From: Haliclona indistincta
Taxonomy: Eukaryota > Porifera > Demospongiae > Haplosclerida > Chalinidae
Direction of reading: 5' to 3'
DNA length: 64,000 bases
Assembly: GCA_964017065.1 (NCBI GenBank)
Contig: OZ024788.1
Coordinates: 590,727-654,726, forward strand
Shown piece after piece: positions 55,815 to 64,000 of the stretch (positions are counted from its first letter, which is position 1; each line of letters starts with the position of its first letter). Position numbers and translations under genes: made by a program. Under the pieces are notes generated by a model. The model was not told the DNA's origin, did no database searches, and saw only the letters and a list, made by a program, of their open reading frames with translations.

Positions 55815-56135
55815 GAATCTGATTGGTCAATGCTTGACACGTGAGAACCAGTCTGCGGCACGTGCGCTCAGTTTGGCGCCACAAGCACGTGACGAGGATG
55901 CCCCAGCCAATCAAGAGCTTCTTATTCCTGGAATCTCATCAGAGTGGGCGGCAACTCGTTTCTGCGAATCTGATCGTTCTCGGAAAGTTGTAGTTCTGAG
56001 AAAACATGGCCGCTACTATCCATATATAAACTCACGGGCTCATTTCAGTACAGAATCACTACAGAGAGAAAGAGGCAGCGGATTCCGTCAGGCAGTGACT
56101 ACGTCTCTTCAAGTTCAGTCCGTCAACGGTACGTA
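55815..56135 (+). promoter_or_regulatory. Promoter with three CACGTG boxes, CCAAT and TATA, and a putative first exon
   Basis: CTGATTGGTC (about 55818), CACGTG at 55839, 55859 and 55885, CCAATC (55904), then CATATATAAACTC (56017-56029), a good plus-strand TATA box. A possible non-coding exon follows, with donor AACG|GTACGT at about 56129. No plus-strand gene was found downstream, so the transcript is unknown. The left part may also serve the divergent gene at 55766. Confidence 0.5.
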
Positions 56136-56458
56136 GACTACTGGCTACTGGTGGTACGTGTGAAATGACAAGTTTTATTATGTTCTGACAAAGATGTAGT
56201 GATGATGGTCATAATTATGTATTATGAGAAGAAAATAACATTTCTAGAAGGCATGAAGGCTATATTTTTTAAATAATTATCTCTGAGATTGGAAAGAAAA
56301 GTAGAAATAATAGTTAAATATTGTACAAAATTTGAAAAGGAAGTGGCGTACAGGTGCTGTACAATGAAGAGGGAGGGAGGGAGGGGCAAGATGGGTTTCA
56401 ATGGTGTGAAGTGATTCTCTGTATAGTCTCTAGATGTGCTGGAGGGTAGTGAAGTACG

Positions 56459-58934
56459 TTACTCGTCACTGTCCATGAACTGCTTCTGTAATCTCTTGCT
56501 GAATTTGTATGTGAGTCTTCCTCCGACCTGCTCCAATATGTCCCGCTTGTAATAGTAACGTAGAGCACGGGCTACTTTATCGTAGGTCATTGATGGTCTG
56601 TTTCTGTGTCGTCCCCAGAGAGCAGCGAATGCAGCAGGATCGTGGAAACGGAAGAGGCCGTCCTTCTGGTTCTCCCAGCTGACCATGTATGAGTACTTGG
56701 GCTTCTTGATGACTTTGAGAAGGAACTCCCACAGCTGAGCCGAGGCAGGAATATCTAAAGAAGAAACAAGAAAGAGGTCAATATTAGGCATTCACAAGTG
56801 AGTGAGGGTGGATGAGTGTGTGAGGGTTTGAGTGACATACCTTTGATTTCTGAGGTGTCTACTTCAGTTGGAACTTTTTGTTTTCTAGGCTTGGTAGGTC
56901 TACCTGTAGAGACAAGAGGAGCAAAGAGATTAGGTGTGATCAGAGCTCACAGCATTGACTATCTCACCTCTTGGAGCATGTGGCTGTGGTGCTGGGTATT
57001 CAAAAGCGTGATGGTGTGAGAAGCCGGGATCAGCAAGTGATGCGGTGTACTGTTGAGCGGAGTATTCAGCAACTGACACTGGAGGGAGGTGGTTGTCACT
57101 GTAGTACTGGATGGTAGCCCCTGTTACTCGGTCCTCAGCGAGTATCTTGATCGGGTCCATGGATTCGTCACTGAACTGTGTGGGCAGGAGTGCTGGTGGA
57201 TGGGGATAGCCTGGTTGCATATCGAATTGAAGTGGGTGCTCGAACTGCATCATGCTTGTTGGTGGGTATACCATTGGTTGGTGGTGGGGTGCCATTGTGT
57301 TCACGGTGGAGTATTCGGACATACAGCTGGTGGTGGGTGCTGTTGAAGCAGGAAGATGAGGCAGGCTGGTCGGCAGTGAGGTGTTTGGCTCAAATGGCTC
57401 AAAGTCACTATGAGAAGGGCTGTTACCAGGGCTGTACACAGAAACTGTGGAGACAAAAGAGAGAGATGGTGAGTTTTGTGAAGGAGTGAGGGAATGATGC
57501 ATGCGCGTTGTGCACCTGTACTCTTAATTACTGTGGTTCTCTTACTTCCTGAGTCAGGTGATTGATCTCCAGAATAAGGGTGATGCAGAGGGCCCATATT
57601 GTAACCTGTAGAGAATAGCAAAACCAGTCAATCATTGTATAGCACATTGGTATGGTGTCAGTACATTAGAATACACAGGTATTGGTGTATATTATGGTGC
57701 TAATTGTTTACCTTGGTGTCCGTACTCATTGCCTAGTCCACCCATCATCCAGCTTGTACTGCATACTGCTGTGTATAGAGAGGGATAGATAATGATTATT
57801 AGTCTCATGAATATTCAGTGACATCAGTCTTTCCTAGAACTAGGCTGCCCATTGTGAATCTGTTTACTGGCTCCCAACAATGTCATGAAGCCTGTTATCT
57901 GATTTCGCATGAAATCGTGAATATAATTAAAAGCCTGGTGATGTCATTCTATAAAAGGATAATTTCCTATGTACTACTACAACTTCTGCAGTTCTCGGAA
58001 TAAAGCCTTCCAAGTGCCCGCATAGTGTGTGGGCGGAATACCATGTAATAATACATGCCTTAGAGTTCAACTACTTTGCTATTTTTAATCGGCATTCTTT
58101 AAACCAAAATCTTGAAAGAGCTAGCAGCCAGTGGTCATTATGACAAGCTAGACTGGTTTCTCTCAACAAATGCATTCACTATCGCTTCGCTCCGCTTGGA
58201 ATTTGTCAATATTTTACAGTAGCATAGGCAGCTATTCTACAGCAGCCCACCTCCTGGTGGTTTTCTTATGGGTGTATACGGGTAGGGCGGGCCTTGTCAA
58301 GTGTTTGTTCAAAGCTAAGCCCTTTCCTACATCTTAAGCACCCATTCACAGACGTGTGGCGTAAAGTAGCTATCCTATAATGCTCTAGGGTTTCTCACCT
58401 TCGGACGGTTCGGGGGAGTAGTGATGAGGGCTGTGGTGGGGAGATGCATGTATCATGTCCAAACTGCTGGTGGAACCATTCTGCATTGGGAAAATAGAAA
58501 GAGTGTTTTATCTTGTGCTCCTATGATGATTTTGTCTTCAAAAACAGCTAAAACTCTTGATCTTATCAACAAATGCTAAACAGACTCTAGTCCATTCTGT
58601 TTGCCTGCACAAACAACTGTGTGCTTGTATAAGCTTTATCTTTTGCATGCTGCTCTTAAGAATGTTTATGGTGCTGCTTCTAACCATCTTATGAACCAGT
58701 GTTCTGTTATATTTAGAAAACAACGGAATTCTTGTGCAAAGTGTTTCACCATAAACACTCTAGAGCAGTTTCGCCGTGTGATGATGCGTCACTCACCATC
58801 ATTCTTGCAGAGGGTGACAGGGCTGGCTCCGGGGACAACTCAAAGTGAATCTGTTGGTCTACCATAGTCCAAGTGTCTTGCGGATGGCGTGGGGAGAGAG
58901 ACACTCCGCTGTCTGCTAGCAATACTGCAGTCAT
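56459..58934 (-). CDS. ETS-family transcription factor (390 aa)
   Basis: Seven coding exons: 58934-58797, 58480-58399, 57768-57712, 57605-57546, 57444-56968, 56903-56841 and 56754-56459 (1173 nt). The C-terminal ETS domain (about residues 297-380) is complete: AQLWEFLLKVIKKPKYSYMV, WENQKDGLFRFHDPAAFAAL, RNRPSMTYDKVARALRYYYK, GGRLTYKFSK. Tyr/Arg residues of the GRALRYYY recognition helix are present (VARALRYYYKRDIL). The N-terminal 290 residues are Pro/Ser/His/Gln-rich and have no Pointed domain. A basic segment GRPTKPRKQKVPTE precedes the ETS domain. Nearest subfamily by eye is ELF/ESE-like, not settled. The ATG follows an acceptor; non-coding exon(s) lie upstream, one ending near 59723. Exon 3 has tandem CAGCAG acceptors. 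Confidence 0.88.
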
Positions 58935-60534
58935 TGGTACACTGGAGGGAAAAATGCAAATTTTGAAAATGCATCATCACCAGCTCCATTCCACTGAAGC
59001 AGCTAGATTTAGCTATCTTTGTCTAAGAATTGATTCTGTGCAATTTTAAATAATCATGCAAGGCGAGTTTGCAGCTGTGAAATAAACAGCTGTTTGGAGC
59101 ATGCAGGCCTGGACTAGCTTAAGTGAAGTCATGCTGCGCCACGAGGGCTATGCTTACCTGGAATATGATAACGGTGCAGCTCCAAGAAATAATTAGGCGC
59201 GCAGCAACGGTGTGGCTTTCGTTAGAATTCCAGGCTTCTGGAGAACTGGCCTATTCCTAGAACTCGGGATGTTTTTATATTACGTGTCATTTGTGGGCAT
59301 TCGGTGTAACCATATCCTAATGAATTTTGGTAATTGAACGGATTCACGAGGTTCTCGGAATCGAGCATTGAAGTCCCGCCTGTACTACCAGCGAGTTTCA
59401 TGGAAGGCATACCGATGCCAGGCGCCTAGCAACGGCTGTTGAACTCTTGCCGCAGGTAGGATGTCAACACGCTCGACATGCAAAACGAGTCGACGGTGCC
59501 AACTCGCTCCTTCGGTTGCATTATCGTCACGTTTTTGCTGCACTACAGCAACGTTGCTGTTTCACATGCATCTCTACTAGCTACTGCAGCAGTTTGCAAC
59601 TTAACACTAATCTAGTGCTACCTTGCTAAGATATTCATGCTGCACTTTACACAAAATGGCTGCAACAAGAAGCAGCTGTAGTCTAACTGGGCAGGAAGGA
59701 AAAGATTGCAATGCAGTCTCACCTGGTTCTAGCGGTAGGTTGCATTGGTGCCTGTCCACAGTCGGATGAATGTTCAGACGCTGTACTGTGATGAGTCTTA
59801 TCAGTCCTGAGCATTTCCTTGTCAGAATAGAGGAAAAGATTGGTGTTTGTGTTTATATACCCTATTGAGCTGGCTGCTCAGTTGTCGATGAACAAACAGG
59901 TTAGTGACCGTATACCGACCCCACCCATGCAACCGTATGGATGACATCACCCAGCGCAGCGCTACATTGAGGTGACCCCGTGCAAACATACACCCTCACA
60001 CACCTCTCGTACTACAATCAGTTTAGACCACCTAAAGCAACTCTGCCTGGAACCTTGAAAAATACATAATGCATAGCTCTGAAACTTTGAAAATTTGGGT
60101 TGAAACTTCAATTACATAGCTGTGCTGTGACATAGGTTAGAATCTTGCAAAATGCCTAACTTGTGAGATATCTAATAAGCAAAGTATTATCAATCCTGTG
60201 AGAGTGGAGATGTTGTTGTGTGATAAGGCAGTTCCAATCAAGTTATCACAGGTCTACAGCTGAGTACTACTGGCCGAGAGCCCAGATATAATCAGTGCTT
60301 AATACATGGCTGCTAATAGCTAATAGCTATTGTAACCCATCCATAGCTACCACTGCCTAATGATACACACTCCCTGCAGCTGCCTCAAACCAAAATAAAC
60401 CGGTTCTTGGCACTCCACTGAGTTATAATTAGGTTAAAACAATAATTTAATAATAAACAAACTCAATTCATACAGAAATCCAATAAAATACCATTCCTGC
60501 AGATATTAAAATGCTCCTATTTGCCTACTGCTGT
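58935..60534. other. ETS gene upstream region, no further gene
   Basis: A probable non-coding first exon of the ETS gene ends with donor GTGAGACTG at about 59722. A minus-strand TATA box (TATATAAAC, near 59852-59860) and an ATTGG lie above it. The remainder to 60534 is AT-rich, without recognisable genes. Confidence 0.45.
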
Positions 60535-63500
60535 CTATAGATTTTTCTTCTCTTCTAAGCTATTCTGAGGTACGACTCCGTTGGTTTTAGCATCCGGTGG
60601 GCGTGTCTCTCTCAATTTTTGATTACGCTTCCCCTTGATGTAAGTGTGGATGTAGAAGTTAGTGAAGAGAATAATGAAGGAGGTAGCGTATCCAAGGAGA
60701 GTGTAGTGCATCCATTTGGGGAAATTACAGTCAATGTAGAGAGAGTGAGAGCAATGGATGAAGGCAAGCGTAAACTGCAGCTAGGGAGAGATAGAGAGAA
60801 TGGTTAAATTAATCTATGCAGTAGAGCAAGAGAGAGTGTGTATATTAGTGAAAAGAGGAAAAGTATGTGAAGCAACAATAATAAGGTGTGTGCCGTGCAT
60901 GTGAGTTTCACATGCTCTACAAACAGTGTTCATTTGACAGTGTATTTATTATTCTCCACATGGCGTCCAAACACAGCCAACATGTTCCCAATAACACAAA
61001 CACACTGACAATGCTAACTATTTTTGCCATGACAGTCACCAAGAACAGGGGTTTACATAATGGCAGTTGACTGTCAAGCGTTGCAAAGGTGCTGCTGACC
61101 AAGAGTCCAGTTCACACTGTCTGAATGTTTGCGCAGAGCCATGTGATAGTTTGCATAGCCGGGGTGTGGTGTGTAGCTGTTCCTGATCAACGGTTTTCAG
61201 TATTTTAGCTGCCGATGTGAAAACTGATTTTAGCAGGCGTCATTTTTGGCAGGTTGCGGCTGACCACAGCTTGGTCCTACCCACTCACCCCGCCTGCACA
61301 CATTGGTGTCCAACTTTCCTAAGAGTAGCCGTTTCTGCATATTTCCTTATTCTGGTCTATTTTCATTTAAAAACACCAAAAGTGTAGTTCGTAACATTCA
61401 ATCATGAACAATGTACCACAATATTGAAAATGAATACTACAGTGATCTAGTACAGCCAAGATACACACATGCTCTGAATTCATCACCATCTAGTGTTCCT
61501 GATTATTGCAATCAACGCTTGTCGACTATCAGCTAGACATCTGCCAAAAGATAGCAATTCACAGCAGAGGTGTTGGGTATTGTGTGTAAGAGATCGTGAG
61601 CTGATTTCATGACCCAGCTGGTGTGTAGGGATGTATGTAGCTCTAGTTGGTATAAGATGGGTGTGGCTAGGTGCATACCATCAATGAGGCTGTGTACACT
61701 AATATCAAACTAACACAAACACACAACATACCACACTAAGCAGTGTCTAGCTGCCTCACAGAGGGTCACTGGTAGAGCCAGGACACCTGTGCACTAAGCA
61801 GTGTCTAGCTGCCTCACAGAGGGTCACTGGTAGAGCCAGGACACCTGTGCACTAAGCAGTGTCTAGCTGCCTCACAGAGGGTCACTGGTAGAGCCAGGAC
61901 ACCTGTGCACTAAGCAGTGTCTAGCTGCCTCACAGAGGGTCACTGGTAGAGCCAGGACACCTGTGCACTAAGCAGTGTCTAGCTGCCTCACAGAGGGTCA
62001 CTGGTAGAGCCAGGACACCTGTGTACTAAGCAGTGTCTAGCTGCCTCACAGAGGGTCACTGGTAGAGCCAGGACACCTGTGCACTAAGCAGTGTCTAGCT
62101 GCCTCACAAATAATTACCGATAGAGCAAGCTCTAAACAGTGCACTACCTCTCCTTTGCACCAGCATACTTTAACATCCCATGCAAATAAGGTGAGCTCAT
62201 TGCTCCAAACGAGTGGGCAGGTGTCATGCTCTCCCATCATAATCAGTGCATAGCTTATGCACAATGTACTAAAGTGGCAGTGAATTTTTCAGGATACTGG
62301 GTTGAGCTCATATCCTCAACTTAGAGACTGTTCCTGGAAAGAGGTTTGTTGACCACAAGCTTCTTCCAGGAATATACATAAGGCTGATTTCCTTCTCTCT
62401 AGTAACCACTATACATTGATGTGTTCAACTCTGAAAGCCTGTAGCTTACAGTAATCTTATCCACATCCCTCATCTTGTGAGCTCTGCTGCCAAACTCAGC
62501 CACGGCTCTATTGTTTGTAGAGATTATGTGGTGTGTTGCAAAGCAACTTTCTTCTAGACCAAGTGCCTTGGTGGTTGAACTTTGCTTGAATAGAATATGA
62601 TAATTGGGCTATTCTTGTGCAAATCAAATGTACCAGTGTATTGTGACCAGCTCTAGCAGGTGGCGCTGTACCAGTGGTTTGGAACCCAGTCATAGAGTTA
62701 CAAGGGCAAGCGGAAGATACTGGGAACCATCAACTAGCTATAAGACATGCAGCTGGTCTAACAAAGGGCTGTAATCCTAGCTTATGCCTCAATTCAATAT
62801 CACACACACACACGTACCCAACCGCACAGACAATGTAGCTGTGAAGTGCCTTTCTCCCTGCCCTAGTTTAGAATACAGGGAGGGTTAGGTGTCAGTATGT
62901 ACCACTACAAACCCAACGAGTGTCACCATGAGTAGTGGGCGTGTACAATACCCTGCCATTCATTCCCTTAGCATCAAACACATACACACACTATAATTAT
63001 ACTACAATTAGGTCAAAATTAGGTCAAAAATTGAGCAAGTGAGAAAAAGATTTTTAACTGTGTAGACTAAAATATTTTGCATCAGTGTACGCTAATGCTT
63101 GTGTGAGTGAATGAGTGTGTGAGTGAGTGTGTGAGTGAGTGAGTGAGTGTGTGAGTGAGTGAGTGAATGAGTGTGTGAGTGAATGAGTGAGTGCCCTAGT
63201 TTCGCTGATCCTTGAGGCAACGTGGAAATGTGCATTTTGCTTTACTTGTGTATATAATAGCTTGCAGCATATGAGTGTGTGTCAAGCTAAAGTTCAAGAG
63301 TTGTGTGGCTGACTAGAACAACATCAAATTCCACAACAACAGACACTTACAGGAATTGTACCACAAACAAACAAGGAGTGTGTTACCAATAGCAACACCT
63401 CGCGATGGTATGTGTGCTCAACCAGCGATAGCAACTAAACAGTTGACGATTGACAAGCAACGCCGGCTACAACTCACACTAGGGAATAACACAAGAGGCT

Positions 63501-63978
63501 CAGCAACAAAACAACTACTCAGCTATAATCTGGTGTATATTATACTGTGCCTGGTCAAAGCGACACCTCTCTGCAAAGGATGCTGTCAACAGTCCCAAAT
63601 ATGCACTCACAGCTTATGTGTCCTCAAATTTTTCAGCATAGTTTAAACAAGCTTATGAAATGTGAAGGCAATCAATCCCAACTGCATTCCAACTAACAAT
63701 ACTCTTAGAAAAACATTTCAACATATTTCACTACATTGATAGGATGCTGTAACAACAATTGAGGACAGGGAGAGTGGGAGGAGTGAGTGGGAGAGAGGAG
63801 GAAACAATGGATGAGCGGCCTTTAGGTTGCTATTGCTGGAGGTTGCTTACTAGTTGCATGTGGGTGATGTGCTTCTTCCACCAGAGGTACTTCTGGACGG
63901 CGGGACCGAGAGCGCTGAGAGCGTAGTACGTATACATGACAACATGGACGCCACAGTTTATCAGAGCACCAAGAACAG
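60535..63978 (-). CDS. ELOVL-type very-long-chain fatty acid elongase, 3' part
   Basis: Two exons are in the window: 63978-63851 ([40 protein letters not shown]) and the last, 60780-60535 ([56 protein letters not shown] ... EEKKNL). The [15 protein letters not shown] and [13 protein letters not shown] segments are hallmarks of ELOVL 3-ketoacyl-CoA synthases. The catalytic HxxHH histidines lie upstream, beyond the right edge. The C-terminus KKNL fits a KKxx ER-retrieval signal. The protein sits in the ER membrane and condenses malonyl-CoA with acyl-CoA. The 3-kb intron contains the 58-bp minisatellite. The frame enters the window in phase 1 at 63978. Confidence 0.92.
61735..62110 (-). repeat. 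58-bp minisatellite, inverted relative to the PACSIN copy
   Basis: Unit starts recur at 61743, 61801, 61859, 61917, 61975, 62033 and 62091, giving more than six nearly identical copies. It is the reverse complement of the unit at 41014-41345. Lies in the ELOVL intron. Confidence 0.93.
63095..63195 (+). repeat. (GTGA)n microsatellite
   Basis: About 100 bp of GAGT/GTGA repeats with GTGTGAGT and GAATGAGT variants, in the ELOVL intron. Confidence 0.9.
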
Positions 63979-64000
63979 CTGTGAGAGAGAGAGAGATAGA

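Noticed and set aside
56816..57489. Plus-strand ORFs of 67-103 codons
   Set aside because: Antisense of the ETS gene exon 56968-57444.

Overview
The window reads as nuclear DNA of a marine invertebrate, most likely a demosponge close to Amphimedon queenslandica. This is an inference from three things: metazoan genes with many short GT-AG introns and very small intergenic gaps, a large load of small DNA transposons and microsatellites, and an apolipoprotein-L-like family of a type I associate with sponges. Nothing prokaryotic was seen. A 200-base run of N lies at 29768-29967.

Left part (1-10.9 kb) is transposon territory. A 5.3-kb element (about 87-5426) has roughly 0.75-kb inverted termini built from a 45-bp tandem repeat and carries an intron-bearing C2H2/Ulp1-type (C48) protease gene. 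It is followed by a broken gene with CxxC zinc modules and a C-terminal tesmin-type CXC domain (6225-9035). That gene is split by a nested stack of inverted-repeat elements (6922-8731), one of which contains a tRNA-like Pol III unit.

Middle part (10.9-36 kb) is a head-to-tail, minus-strand array of five apolipoprotein-L-like gene copies (E, D, C, B, A from left to right). E and A have intact four-exon reading frames. B is interrupted by a hAT-type MITE with a perfect 8-bp target duplication. D and C are decayed. The better copies share a TATA box plus inverted CCAAT box promoter, tandemly multiplied in copy A, and four copies share a farther upstream block containing a STAT-like palindrome. 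A CARD-domain gene (22755-23977) lies inside the array, so the region looks like an expanding innate-immunity or cell-death cluster (inference). Retroelement remnants and stray exon fragments were duplicated with the array units.

Right part (36-64 kb) is a compact run of conserved housekeeping and ciliary genes: ETFRF1 (LYRM5), PACSIN (F-BAR/SH3), RPS10, DNAI7 (CASC1), MIPEP, an unidentified 121-residue SP/TP-rich protein with a KEN box, an ETS transcription factor, and the 3' part of an ELOVL fatty-acid elongase running off the right edge. Gene pairs are either divergent over short promoters (PACSIN/RPS10; DNAI7/MIPEP, only 84 bp between start codons) or convergent with tails under 300 bp apart. 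A second copy of ETFRF1 plus the last PACSIN exon was copied to 28.4-29.3 kb, inside the long third intron of ApoL-like copy B. Many introns of the minus-strand genes have expanded (CT)n arrays fused directly to the 3' splice site.
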